Source: Cordilura impudica (Eukaryota > Arthropoda > Insecta > Diptera > Scathophagidae). From it: DNA of 64,000 nucleotides. The stretch lies in the NCBI GenBank assembly GCA_963682025.1, contig OY821518.1, positions 30,646,032-30,710,031 of the forward strand. Reading direction: 5' to 3'. The notes beneath the pieces are model-generated. The model saw only the letters and a program-made list of their open reading frames with translations. It searched no databases and was not told the DNA's origin. The number at the start of each line of letters is the position of its first letter. Position 1 is the first letter of the stretch. A program made the position numbers and the translations under genes. Positions 44,897 through 57,125 of the stretch are shown here, piece by piece.

Positions 44897-45684
44897 AAAT
44901 ACAATAATTGTTTGTTATATGAGAAAATAGTATATATTCATAACTTCTTACCAACTATATAAAATTAAATATATTTTACATCCTCTTTCTTTTGAAGGAT
45001 AGCATTTTAAACCGTCTCTGTTTTTTATGCGAAACAAAGACTGACTCCACATTTTTTTTATCGTTTACTTGAGCGAATGTTACAATTATTACGACATACT
45101 CTCGGTGGATCGTAATAAAACGCAGGCCAATGGTCATAGCGGTCAAATCTTATCCATCTTGTGGTCGGTATTTGGTCTCGTGAAATTTTTATGGCAGTTT
45201 CAATCTTTCAACATGTTTGGAGGCTTCAAAACATACCGCCACCATAGTTCCTAGCTCCATTTTGAACGCTAACAATGATTTTTTTTGGTTTTGGCAAACC
45301 AACTAATTATGCATCACTCTTGTATTCCATCCATGAATTATAAATAGTGACATCAACGTCATACATCGTACCTTTAAAGGTTTGTAATGTTGAGTCGCAG
45401 TAGGTATTTGGACAAGGCAACGGCGCTTGAGGTTTCTGTTCCATCTATCAACTTCACCCACGGCATCTTTGCCCCATTTGCTTGAAGCAACTATGACACA
45501 TTTAGTGCCTTTCCATTTCACGACCGCAACATTATCTCCATTCGTAAATTGATATATGTCGCCCCTATTCATGTTTTTGTGTAAAGGAAGGTAAATTTTT
45601 TTGCCAAATCTGTTTGCCATAATCGTGCCCGTACCATGAATCCCATTTGGTCAATGTTCCCAACATGACAATTGTAGTAAAAAA

Positions 45685-46428
45685 CAAGTAAGAAAATTAT
45701 AGTCGGTCTAGACCGACTATACAATACCCTATACCATGCGTTTAGAAACCCTATCTCTTAGGCCCAACTAACTGGACATAGAAAATAAGCAAAAACCAAA
45801 TTTGAAAAAATTTTGAAAAAGTTCATATCGGATGCTATATCTATATGGGGACTAGGTCCAAAAATGGACCGATCCTGACCATGGTTGGTAACGTCTCTTG
45901 TATTTTGCAAAAACATATACAAACAAAATTTGAGAAGAATCAGTGCAATATTTTTGTTTTTTAATTGATTTAAGTGAATATCGGGAAGCAGCTCTATATG
46001 GGGCCAAAGGGAGCATTTTTGGACTACTCATTAGTGGATGTAATGAACGCATACGAACCCAATTTGAGTAAGATCTATATGACAATTTGGATCTTATGGC
46101 AATTTATGTCGATTTCATAAGGGTAATTTGTATGGGGGCTAGGTCTGAACATGGACCGATTCTCACCAATTTCAACAGCGTTCATCCCATGGCCAATAAA
46201 AGCTTATATACAAAATTTCATCAAAATATATTCATATTTGCGACCTGCAGTTTGATTACAAGGTTTACATGGACACACAGACGGACGAACGGACATTGTT
46301 AAATCAACTCAAAAAGTGATTCTGATTCGATCGGTATAATTAAAGATGGGTTTGGGTCAAATATTTTTGGTTGTTACAAACAGCAGCACAAAGTCATTAT
46401 ACCCAAAACACATAGTGGTATAGGGTAT
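45685..46428 (-). mobile_element. Family A element A15 inside the piggyBac gene
   Basis: CAAGTAAG plus perfect palindrome to CATAGTGGTATAGGGTAT. About 30 bp near the ATGAAAAAG block are deleted (AAATTTGAAAAAATTTTGAA). It separates the middle and C-terminal piggyBac blocks. Confidence 0.84.
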
Positions 46429-46815
46429 AATCAGTCAAAATATAAATGGCTGTCTTGTTAGATTTTTAGTGAGTTGTAGTACAATAGACGGTCCATAAAC
46501 AATCTACAAATGTCCAAGCTCCTTCAAATACTTCAAAGTCAACTATGCCATGATTAGACGTTGCATACACCAGATTTTTCAAACCAATGGGCATCTTCCG
46601 ATAAAAGGGATCATTTGCCCATCTATTTCAATTGTTGATTACATCGATTTCTTACCATATTTATAATTTATTTGAAGGATCTGGTACAGAGAAGTTTAAG
46701 ATTGGTCATTTGACCAATGCATAATTACTGCAGAATATCCAATCCATTATAATCGAGCATCCATAAAATCTTTTTATATCTGCTAGTCCATAACGCAATT
46801 CTTGTCTAAAATTTG

Positions 46816-47596
46816 ATATGTGGTTTGGGTATAATGACTTTGTGCTGCTGTTTGTAACAACCAAAAATATTCATCCTAGACCCATCTTTAATTTTACCGA
46901 TCGACTCAGAATCACTTTTTGAGTCGAAATAGCAATGTCCGTCCGTCCGTCCGTCCGTCTGTGTGTCCATGTAAACCTTGTAATCAAACTACAGGTCGGA
47001 AATATGAATATATTTTATTGAAATTTGGTATATAAGCTTTCGGCCATGGGATGAACGCTATTCAAATTGGTGAGAATCGGTCCATGTTCAGACCTAGTCC
47101 CCATACAAATGACCCCTATGAAATCGGCATAAATTCCCATAAGTTCCAAATTATCATATAGATCTCAGTCAAATTGGGTTTGTATGTGTTTATTACATCA
47201 ATTAATCAATAGTTCAAAAATAATACCTATAGGAAAATTCTTAGTCATAGGCCCCATATAGAGCAGCTTCTCGATCTTCACTTAAATCTATAAAAAAAAA
47301 AAAAATATTGCAAAGATTTTTCTCAAATTTGGTTTGTATATATTTTTTCAAAGTATAAGTGACTTTACCGAATATGGTCCGGATCGGTCCATTTTTCGAC
47401 CTAGTCTCCATATAAATATAGTATCCGATATGAACTTTTTCATATCTGCAGCGAAAAAAATTAATAAAAATGCCACTCAAATTTGGTTTATGCTTATATG
47501 CTATATCCAATTTGTTGGACCGAAGAGATAGGGTCTCTAAACCATGGTATACTGTATCGTATAGTCGGGCTAGGCCGACTATAATTTTCTTACTTG
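46816..47596 (+). mobile_element. Family A element A16 inside the piggyBac gene
   Basis: The 5' terminal repeat is lost (starts GATATGTGGTTTGGGTATAA). It runs through (GTCC)n at 46936-46959 to a diverged palindrome (GTCGGGCTAGGCCGACTATA) and TTTTCTTACTTG. The centre change GGGCTAGGCC keeps both arms pairing except at one step. Confidence 0.82.
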
Positions 47597-47940
47597 TTTT
47601 GTATAGTTAACTGGATCTTCATAGCGTGACTCCCGAAAATATTCTTTAAAATATTCCAACGGGAAGTTAATGGTGAGGACATTGTAAATTTTTTCCATGG
47701 TTTTTGACTTGTATTTAGTAACCTGGGACTTAAGTTTGAGTGCTGATCCGTTGCACTTGCAACGAATTTCGCTCAAATTTCGTTTTCGTTTTCGGGAATA
47801 GTGATTGTGGGGGGTCCAAATTTCATCCACCAATTCTTCTTCATCACTAAAGTCAATATCACACTGGTCTCAAATCGCCAATTCAGCTTCAGGGTCATCG
47901 TTTTTTGACAAATCATAGCGTTTTACTGAAGAAAAAAATT

Positions 47941-49483
47941 AGATCACACAATCGTGAGCGTAGAAAGAAACGTAATGTTATGCCTGAATAGCACAAATGT
48001 GATATCTGTTTTTCAATGTAATCAGATTCTCTAAACATATGAAATTTAGTAACTTTTATTTTGTAAAAGGAACCTAAAAATTCGAACTCTCAGAAATCAA
48101 TAATTAAAGTGGAATTATATGCTAAATAAAAAAATATTAACAATCACGTGGCCGCAGTCAACCCATATTATGAGACACAATTTAACTAATTTCATTTTAC
48201 AGCGTATTTCTAATTTTTTTAAATTCTCTTGTACGCCAATAGCATGCAAGAGAACTCACAAGCACTGAATACCGAAAAAAAACAGAAAAAAATAATTCGT
48301 TTATATTTTAAGCATCTTAAACTAGATCTCACAATCGGTATAGCAGGTCTGAAAGGTATATTATTTGATATGTCATGCTGAAAACGAATAGAATAGAGAA
48401 TAAATAATAGAGAACTTTGTTCTCTACTACTCTGTCGAACAGATATTTATATGGTGTGCTTCAGAAATTAATTAACACTGGTCCACCTTCAAATATATAT
48501 TTGAAGTAAATATCTATAACGCTTAAGTTACGTCCGTCCATCAATCTGGTCGTATTTGGATGCTCTTAGATATATTAAAGCAAATACTGTTAAATTACTG
48601 TTAAATTAAGTACTGTTAAATTTACAATAAAATCTTAATGTATTTATATGTTAAAATTTTAAATTTTTTTGTTCAATCCCCTTGGGTAATAAGTAATTGT
48701 AAAAAATTCATTGTTTGAATTTTTAAACAACCATTTATTGATTCTCTGTTATTGCCTTTTATTGATTTAAACTTGCTTTTGGCATAATCTCAATGTAAAT
48801 AAAAACAGAATGTTCATTAAAAATCTTATTGTTTTAAATTTTTATTTTGTTAAAAGACACTCCACATCAGTATTTAAAGGTAAAGAATAAATGCAATCTG
48901 AAATGAAGGCTTAACTCGTATGTTTATTTGAAAAAATGAGAAAAAAAAAAACATCTCTCAAGCAAATAACAAATCTTTATAAAGTTAAATGAGTGAAGTT
49001 AAATGCAATGAATGGTTTAGGGGATTTATTTTTAACATTTGCTTTCTATTTTAAACCTGAGTGTAATAAAGAGTAGAGAAAGTGAAAAATAAAAGGAAAG
49101 TAAGGCCCGAAATACATATATAATGCTTAATTGACTAGAGCTTTATGTCGGTATGAAAGGAAATGTTAGTAATGAAATAATTCATATTCAAAAAAACCTT
49201 TATATGATGTCATAGAAGTGAAGATAATTAATTAATAAAGTAGACTGCACTACCGATTGCTTCAATATTTTGATACAGGATTAAGGCGTAAAAAAATGAG
49301 GCATACAAAAATTATTAAGAAACTTGAAAGAATTGTAGGTTTTGTTACAAAATAAAAAAAATATATGGAGAAATATATCTTAATATTTTTTTTGTCGAAG
49401 ATTATCTGAAATTTAAGGAACTGAAAATATCAGTTCCAATGTTGTCTTTTATAGTAAATCCCTTTGAAAATTACGGAACATGG
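47941..49483. other. Unassigned spacer
   Basis: About 1.5 kb of A+T-rich sequence. I found no conserved frame, RNA gene or array. Confidence 0.35.
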
Positions 49484-50213
49484 AAATTATGTTTATAACT
49501 ATCAAAAATAGTTTATTTTACCAGCAAATTCAAAATGGCTTTCTGATTTGATTCGTACGTAACGTCGCTTTCTGAGTCGATTTAGCGAATTTCGTCTGTC
49601 TGTGTGTCCATGTAAACATTGTAATCAGGCTACAGGTCGCAAATGTGAATTTTGTATGTAAGCTTACATCGGCCATAGCACGAACGCTATTGAAATTGGT
49701 GAAAATGGGTTAATTTTCAGACCTAGTCCCCATACAAATAATCCCTAAAAGATCGACCTAAATTGCTATAATATCAAAATTATCATATTGATCTTGGTCA
49801 AATTGGGTTTGTGTATGTTTGTTACATTCATTTATTAGTAGTCCAAAAATAAACCCTATGGGACAATTCTCAGTCAAGCCCCCGTATGAAGCTAATTCCC
49901 GATCGTCACTTAAATCTATCAAAAAATAAAAATATTGCACATATTTTTCTCAAACTTGGTTTGTATATGTTTTTGCAAAAAATAAGTGTCCTTACCAATT
50001 GTAGTCAGGATCGGTCCATTTTTTGACCTAGTCCCCATATAAATATAGCGTCCGATATGAAGTTTTTCATATCCGAAGGCAAAAAATTGTCACTCAAATT
50101 TGTTTTATGTTTATATTCTATATCTAAATAGTTGAACCAAAGAGATAGGGCCTTTAAACAACTGGTATAGGGTTTCGTATATCGGTCTAGTTCGACTATA
50201 ATTTTCTTACTTG
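49484..50213 (+). mobile_element. Family A element, older copy
   Basis: Contains GAGTCGATTTAGCGAATTTC, GTCTGTCTGTGTGTCCATGT, TAGTCCCCATACAAATAATC, and ends with a worn palindrome (GTATATCGGTCTAGTTCGAC) and TTTTCTTACTTG. 5' end missing. Confidence 0.75.
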
Positions 50214-50721
50214 TTTTTCCTCTCATTTTTGTGACCTCCATTTTTATTTAAAAAATTAAATAAAATTTACTAAAATATTTTGAAATCTCCCTTTGTATAT
50301 ACATATATATAATATACGATCCTAATTATATTTATTTTAAGTTTTATGTTTATTTATGTCAATCTTCTTGAACTTTTTAAATAAAAATATTTTACCATTT
50401 CTGTTTTTATTCCAAAATTTTTTAAAACCTGATCAATAAAATCCGAATAGTTAACAATTATCATATTTATCTAAGAATTCGGTGCCCATTAAGGTGAACC
50501 TGTAATTCTGCATCCATGCTCATGTTACCAAAAAACTTGCTAAGTTCCTTTCCATTATGATCCATATAAGGTAGACGTGATCTCGGAAACGATATTGCAG
50601 AATTCGCTAGTTTAATTTTGGTACCCAGAAAATGTACGTCAATATTTTCCAAATTGAAAGCTTCTAGGTATACTATTTATCTCAATAATTAGTTAGCTAT
50701 TTCGTTCCTTTCTAATCCACA
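50214..50721. other. Spacer with one unrecognised 61-codon frame
   Basis: The minus frame 50652-50467 reads NIDVHFLGTKIKLANSAISF and MDHNGKELSKFFGNMSMDAE. It is less A+T-biased than its surroundings, but I do not recognise it and see no splice context. Confidence 0.3.
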
Positions 50722-50794
50722 GGTCAAAAAGTTTCGGTAGTTACAACCATCAGCACAAACTCATTATACCCTGACTGCGGAGTGCTATAGGGAA
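50722..50794 (-). mobile_element. Family A 5' terminal fragment
   Basis: GGTCAAAAAGTTTCGGTAGT, CATCAGCACAAACTCATTAT and GAGTGCTATAGGG: the last 70 bp of a family A copy. Confidence 0.6.
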
Positions 50795-51094
50795 CAAAAA
50801 TTATTTCGTTAAGACTTAGCTACAATTTTACTAAAGAATGAAATGTGAAATCATTAATAGTTCTTGAGTTATATCTGAAAAACTAAATAAAAAAAAAAAA
50901 TTGGAAAAAAAATTATGTAAGTCTGATTACAGGCAAGATGTGTAAACATCTAGTAATTACAGATTTTTATATGGAACTTTTTTAAAATCAAACAGAAAGC
51001 GTCTTCTATGTATCACTTATAGCAACCCACTGCAGGGGCTCTGCTAATATAAAAATATTTATTATTATCTATTATTTATACCGGCCAATATTTA

Positions 51095-52920
51095 ATTTTT
51101 CGTTTTTAATTTTTAATTTTTCATTTCTCATTTTTAATTTTTCGTTTTTCATTTTTAAATTTTTATTTTTAATTTTTTAATTTTTCGTTTTTAATTTTTC
51201 ATTTTTCTTTTTCATTTTTAATTTTTAATTTTTGTTTTTTCAGTTTTCATTTTTCTTTTTCATTTTTATACCCTATACCACTATGTGGTTTGGGTATAAT
51301 GACTTTGTGCTGCTGTTTGTAACAACCAAAAATATTTGACCTAGACCCATCTTTAATTATACCGATCGAATCAGAATCACTTTCTGAGTTGATTTAACAA
51401 TGTCCGTCCGTCCGTCCGTCTGTGTGTCCATGTAAAGCTTGTAATCAAACTGCAGGTCGCAAATATGAATATATTTTGATGAAATTTGGTATATAAGCTT
51501 TTATCGACCATGGGATGAACGCTATTGAAATTGGTGAGAATCGGTCCATGCTCAGACCTAGCCCCCATACAAATTACCCATATGAAATCGACATAAATTG
51601 CCATAAGATCCAAATTGTCATATAGATCTTATTCAAATTGGGTTTGTATGCCTTCATTACATCCACTAATGAGTAGTCCAAAAATGCTCCCTTTGACCCC
51701 ATATAGAGCTGCTTCCCGATCTTCACTTAAATCTATTAAAAACAAAAATATTGCACTGATTCTTCTCAAATTTTGTTTGTATATATTTTTGCAAAATACA
51801 AGAGACTTTACCAAACATGATCAGGATCGGTCCATTTTTGGACCTAGTCCCTTTATAGATATAGCATCCGATATGAACTTTTTCATATCTGCAGCCAAAA
51901 AAATTAATAAAAATCCCACTCAAATTTGATTTTTGCTTATTTTCAATGTCCAGTTAGTTGGGCCTAAGAGATAGGGTTTCTAAACGCATGGTATAGGGTA
52001 TCATATAGTCGGTCTAGACCGACTATAATTTTCTTACTTGTTTATTTCTCAATTTTTATTTTTTTATTTTTAATTTTTTAATTTTTATATTATTCATTTT
52101 TAATTTTTCATTTTATTTCTCATTTTAAAATTTTTTTCCATTCTTTTGTTATTCATTTCTTATTTTTAAATTTTAATTTTTAATTTTTTATTTTTCATTA
52201 TTAATTTCTCTTTTTTCATTTTTCATTTTTAATTTTTCAGTATTCATTTTTCATTGTTTATTTTTCATTTTTAATTTTTTTTTTCATTTATCATTTCTTA
52301 TTTTTCATTTTTCATTTTTTTATTTTTCGTTATTCTTTCTTCATTTTTTTATTTCTCATTTTAATTTTTAATTTTTTATTTTTCGTTTTTAATTTTTAAT
52401 TTTTAATTTTTTATTTTTAATTTTTTGTTTTTCATTTTTCATTTTTCATTTTTCGTTTTTCATTTTTTATTTTTCATTATTTATTTCTAATTTTTTGTTT
52501 TTCATTCTTTATTTTTCATTTTATATTTTTTATTTTAAAATTTTTTATTTTTCATTTTTTATTTTCGTTTTTAATTTCGCATTTTTCATTTTTTATTTTT
52601 AATTTTTTAATTTTCGTTATTCTTTCTTCATTTTTATATTTCTCATTTTTAATTTTTTATTTTTCATTTTTCATTTTCGTTTTTCGTTTTTCATTTTTTA
52701 TTTTTAATTTTTTATTTTTTATTTTTCATTCTTTATTTTTCATTTTTTATTTTTAGTTTTTTATTTTTAATTTTTTATTTTTTTTATTTTTCATTTTTAA
52801 TTTTTAATTTTTAATTTTTAATTTTTCATTTTTCATTTTTCGTTTTTCATTTTTTATTTTTAATTTTAATTTTTCATTCTTTATTTTTCATTTTTTATTT
52901 TTTATTTTTCATTTTTCATT
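51095..52920. repeat. (ATTTTTY)n-type heptamer array in B6, interrupted by A19
   Basis: Units ATTTTTC, ATTTTTT, ATTTTTA and GTTTTTC with slippage and one-base changes. About 1.05 kb excluding the insertion at 51268-52040. Confidence 0.88.
51268..52040 (+). mobile_element. Family A element A19, full length, inside the B6 array
   Basis: ATACCCTATACCACTATG to perfect palindrome and TTTTCTTACTTG, with flanking T-runs. The 773-bp length equals A7, and the sequence is very close to A7 and A9. Confidence 0.88.
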
Positions 52921-53071
52921 TTCAAACAGGTTATTACATATCATAATTTTTCACCAATACAATCATCAGTCACATCGATTTTGTCTTACGGCTCACATGT
53001 CACGCTGTTTTTGTGATTGTATTGTGAAATCGAAACTTACCTCCCTGCGCGTATAGATGTTTACACATCAA

Positions 53072-54603
53072 AATGTTTGGTCTGAGTACGCCAAATCCTT
53101 TAGAGGTTGTGCTATGCTGGTCTAGTACTTTAGCCGTGACTTGGAATTTTTCATCCACCAGACAATGACCCCAAAAATATTATATACTGTACTCATATCG
53201 CAAATTCCAGATATGTTTGTTACATGACCTATGACCGACTCAACAGTAAATCATTTTGTAATAATAGTTAAAAAATTTTGCTTTATGTTTATTTTATTTT
53301 GTCTCCAGATTTGAAAAAAAAAATATTACTGAAGAAGTCTGAAAAAAGCAGACGAAACATTGAGTAAAAATGAAAATTAATTGATTTTTATTTACACAAA
53401 ATTTGACCATCGTTAGCCCGTAAGGAAAAAATTGCACATTTAATGGTCACAAAAGAAAAAAAATCATAAAAATAAATGCTATTAAATTTGATAAAAATAA
53501 AATATTCCTTCATTCGAAACATTTATCATCATCATTAAATATGAGTTAATTTGAAATTTGCAAATAAACTTAAAATTGTTGTGATTTTCATAAGTTCACT
53601 TAATAAATCTCATACAAATAACTATTTAAACATAAATATTGGATTCACCAAATTTAATTCAAAAGTCAACAAAGTCTCTAAGCCCAAATTCGTTCAACCC
53701 AATGTGCACTACATTGACTAAACGCACATTGTTTTCTAAATATGCTCAACACAGACGAATTCCTTTTATGGAACAGTTGGGGAGAGAAAAGAAAAATAAT
53801 CTAAAAACCTAAATGCATTTTCTCGTATATTTCTTTAACACAGTCGGTAATAAATAAGTAAACAAATGGAATGAGGAAAAAATGAAATGAAAACAGGAAT
53901 CTGGATTCATCCTACATTGCATTTAACATCCCTAGACACTTGCAGATGCATTACATTGCCTTGGCTTGCATTGCGTTGCATCTGCAATGCGCTCTGTAAT
54001 TTATGTTAGAAATATTTACCGAGATTTATGACAGGATTTTCTTCATTCAGTCATTGTTCTATTTCACATTTTGTATTTCTTATGAAAAAAAATGGAAAAT
54101 ATCAAGTATTCTCAAACAGGATGTTTGAATATCCTCTTTATTGTTTATTGTCTTGAATTCTTCTTCGAATGTGGTCTACTTATTTGTATAAAAGCTACAA
54201 AAAAACGTGTTGAGTTGTATTAAGTTTATGCTAAATTTTGTCATTTTTTTTTTTAAACAGATTTTTTAAAGAACTTTTTGATAAACAAAAATTATATATT
54301 TATGTCAGAGCAACGAAATATATCGTCATCAAAAGGCTCGTTGTGAGTGTGTGTGAAAATTTATTTATCTTATTCCATTTGCTGTAATGTAATAAGAAGG
54401 CTGAGATGGTTAATATATTTTGTTGGCTGTCTTCTATTGTGAAAACTACTTTCTATTCTGATTTATGATTTATGAATATACTTATATGCACTGTCACGCT
54501 TCGCTATGACTTACCGAGTCTTATGAACATGTTTTATTTCATAATCAATTTTTCCTACGAACTTTGTATTGTGCAATTAAAATATTTAACTTATTTTTAA
54601 TTT
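53072..54603. other. Unassigned spacer
   Basis: About 1.5 kb. A short dyad of GCAGATGCA (53942-53950) and TGCATCTGC (53977-53985) flanks ATTGC-rich sequence. No protein similarity seen. Confidence 0.35.
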
Positions 54604-56096
54604 TTGATGTGTAAACATCTATACGCGCAGGGGGGTAAATTTCTATTTCAAAATCGGTTTGACATATGATTGTATAGGTGAAAAACTTATGATATGTAAT
54701 AACCTGTTTGAAAATGCAAAATGAAAAAATGCAAAATAAGAAATGAAAAAATGAAAAATAAGAAATGAAAAATTAAAAATAAAAAATGAAAAATGAAAAA
54801 TAAAAAATAAAAAATGAAAAATAAAAAATTAAAAATGAAAAATAAAAAATGAGAAATAAAAATAAAAAATAAAAAATGAAAAATAAAAAATAAAAAATAA
54901 AAAATAAAAAATAAAAAATAAAAAATGAAAAATGAAAAATGAAAAATGAAAAATGAAAAATGAAAAATGAAAAATGAAAAATGAAAAATGAAAAGTAAAA
55001 AATCAGAAATAAAAATAAAAAATAAAAAATGAAAAATAAAAAATGAAAAATGAAAAATGAAAAACGCAAAATGAAAAATAAAAAATACAAAATGAAAAAT
55101 TAAAATTAAGAAATGAAAAATGAAAAATAAAAACTGAAAAATAAAAAATTAAAAATGAAAAATAAAAAATGAGAAATAAAAATAAAAAATAAAAAATAAA
55201 AAATAAAAAATAAAAAATAAAAAATAAAAAATAAAAAATGAAAAATGAAAAATGAAAAATGAAAAATGAAAAATGAAAAATGAAAAATGAAAAATGAAAA
55301 ATGAAAAATGAAAAATGAAAAATGAAAAATGAAAAATGAAAAATAAAAAATCAGAAATAAAAATAAAAAATAAAAAATGAAAAATAAAAAATGAAAAATG
55401 AAAAATGAAAAATGAAAAACGCAAAATGAAAAATAAAAAATAAAAGATAAAAATAAAAAATAAAAAAAATTAAAAATAAATATTGAAAAACGCAAAATGA
55501 AAAAAAAATGAAAAATAAAAAATTAAAAATAAAAAATTAAAAATAACAAATGAAAAATAAAAAATAAAATGTGAAAAATAAAAATAAAAAATAAGAAATG
55601 AAAAATGAAAACTGAAAAATGAAAAATAAAAATAAAAATGAAAAATGAAAAACGTAAATGAAAAATAAAAAATAAAAAATCAAAAATCAAAAATAAAAAA
55701 TAAAAATAAAAATTGAAAAACGTAAAATGAAAAATAAAAAATGAAAAAAAATGAAAAATAAAAAATAAAAAATTAAAAATAAAAAATTAAAATAACAAAT
55801 GAAAAATGAAAAATAAAAAATTAAATATGAAAAATAAAAAATTAAATATACAAAATTAAAAATAAAAATAAAAAATGATAATTGAAAAAATGACAAATGA
55901 AAAATAAAAAAGGGAAAATGAAAAATGAAAAATGAAAGACGAAAAATTAAAAACGAAAAATATAAAATAAGCAGTTGATTGCTATAAGTGATACATAGAT
56001 AACGCTTTTCTGTTTGATTTTGAAAAAGTGTCATAAAAAAACTTTCGTTACTAAATGTTTACACATCTCCCCTGTGATCGGAGTCACATGATTTTT
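54604..56096 (+). mobile_element. Family B element (B7), complete reference copy
   Basis: 5' TTGATGTGTAAACATCTATA CGCGCAGGGGGG; AATCGGTTTGACATATGATT; ATATGTAATAACCTGTTTGA; array; AGCAGTTGATTGCTATAAGT; CTAAATGTTTACACATCTCC; hairpin TGTGA-TCGGAG-TCACA (56073-56088). A terminal 5' motif, an inverted sub-terminal 3' motif and a 3' hairpin fit a non-autonomous Helentron. No autonomous source is present. Confidence 0.84.
54716..55968. repeat. (GAAAAAT/AAAAAAT)n array in B7, about 1.25 kb
   Basis: The cleanest run of pure GAAAAAT units is about 55237-55345. A higher-order pattern is visible: a block with CAGAAATAAAAATAAAAAAT and AAACGCAAAATG recurs near 55002-55077 and 55349-55430, so segments of a few hundred bp were duplicated. 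The long Phe/Ile/Ser reading frames on the minus strand are artefacts. Confidence 0.88.
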
Positions 56097-56269
56097 TTAT
56101 TTCAATGCTTGCTGATATAGAATATTTTTTGTTTTTCATTCGATGCAACAATTATCAAATTTTTCGGAGTTCCTACTCTGGGGCAAGGTAAATATAGCTG
56201 CCTATGAGCAGAACGTGATTTTCCAAATTAAATCTGGCAACACTTAACTGTTGGCCGTGATTTGAGAAT

Positions 56270-56490
56270 ATCATTTGCCAATTTTTCATTTGGCGATTTT
56301 TGATTTGGCGATTTTTGATTTTAGCAATATTTGAGTTGCCCACTTTTGATTTTGAGGATTATTGTTTTTTGTGGTTGTTAGCTTTTCGCGAATTTCGGTT
56401 TTGGCGATTTTTGATTTTGGCGATTTTTGATTTTAGCGATTTTTAACTTTTGCGATTTTTGATTTTGGCGATTTTCGAAATTGTTGAATC
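56270..56490 (+). repeat. Short minisatellite, GGCGATTTTTGATTTT-like units
   Basis: About 10-12 units of 14-17 bp (TTTGGCGATTTTTGATTT, TTTAGCGATTTTT, TTTTGCGATTTTTGA) with growing divergence towards the middle. Confidence 0.75.
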
Positions 56491-56850
56491 CACCTGTATT
56501 TTCCACGACTACTTACATTGATAATTAATGTACTTGCCAAAAGTTTCAAGACTGTCGCTTACGTAGTACTTCATATTAATATGTATATGAGGTGCCACGC
56601 CCCCTTATCCCATTCCGCGCAATTTCTTATCGGACTAGTTACATTAATATCTCATGGATTTGTGAAAAGTGTAGAGGCTTTCCCTTTTATAGTACACCAG
56701 TTATATGATATTATATATTTACTTTGTATGGGCAGTGCCACGTCTACTGCTCCTATCACGCCCATTTTTTGTTCGACATATCACATAAATAAGTTATGGG
56801 CTCACGGAAAGTCCCAAAGCTCTTACTATTACAGTCCATTGATGGAAAAA
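56491..56850. other. Unassigned stretch with local GC-rich patches
   Basis: Contains GTGCCACGCCCCCTTATCCC and GTGCCACGTCTACTGCTCC, spaced about 140 bp apart. It may be part of a repeat; I do not recognise one. The open frame 56518-56856 gives no known protein. Confidence 0.35.
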
Positions 56851-57119
56851 TGCTGAGCGCGATGACGATACGACTCATTTAGGTTCTGTGCAATACTCTC
56901 TCTTACTTCTTCAATCAGTTCATTAGAACGTCTTGTTGACGATCTCTTACACCCTGTGCTCAATAAAATTCGACACTAAACAAACAATAGTGTTGCAGGA
57001 CGGTGCTTTTTGGCGATATTTTCGACGGTCTATACGTTAAGTGGACACAATTGAACGACTTTTTTTCAATGTAAATCGTCACTATTTCGGCTCGTTGTTT
57101 TGATGTGAAGCGATACATG
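56851..57119 (-). pseudogene. Mariner-type transposase N-terminal fragment
   Basis: Starts MYRFTSKQRAEIVTIYIEKK (helix-turn-helix opening of insect mariner transposases). After frame breaks it reads STGCKRSSTRRSNELIEEVR, ESIAQNLNESYRHRAQHFSI and a stop near 56851, the linker before the second helix-turn-helix. No catalytic domain follows. It differs in sequence from the mariners at 0.2 and 31.2 kb. Confidence 0.6.
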
Positions 57120-57125
57120 GTAAAA

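Larger units (their letters stand above)
45060..47940 (-). pseudogene. piggyBac-type transposase, split by two family A insertions
   Basis: Minus-strand order. 47940-47597: acidic start (DFSDEEELVDEIWTPHNHYS) and LEYFKEYFRES. Then A16. 46815-46430: ELRYGLADIKRFYGCSIIMD, WANDPFYRKMPIGLKNLVYA and SNHGIVDFEVFEGAWTF. Then A15. 45684-45060: GIHGTGTIMANRFGKKIYLP, NRGDIYQFTNGDNVAVVKWK, VIVASSKWGKDAVGEVDRWN, then shifted DVTIYNSWMEYKSDA and a tail IRFDRYDHWPAFYYD followed by Cys residues. GTGTxxxNRxGK, the VVxWK...VxVAS strand pair, xVxRW and DRxDHWP are piggyBac (DDE_Tnp_1_7) landmarks. Stops and frame changes abound; TTAA ends not located. Confidence 0.75.
50916..53071 (-). mobile_element. Family B element (B6), complete, split by A19
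   Basis: The high end is the 5' terminus (TATAGATGTTTACACATCAA, preceded by CCTCCCTGCGC); CACATCGATTTTGTCTTACG and CATATCATAATTTTTCACC follow, then a long heptamer array (52041-52920 and 51095-51267). The 3' part has CCCACTGCAGGGGCTCTGC, ACATCTAGTAA and hairpin TGTAA-GTCTGA-TTACA (50916-50931). Confidence 0.83.

Noticed and set aside
53942..53985. GCAGATGCA/TGCATCTGC dyad as a regulatory hairpin
   Set aside because: Short arms with a 26-bp loop, single occurrence, no promoter or gene next to it.
54773..55495. Long Phe/Ile/Ser/Tyr-rich reading frames that look like membrane proteins
   Set aside because: They are translations of the (GAAAAAT)n array; equivalent frames appear wherever the array occurs (38.7-39.4, 55.7-56.0 kb).
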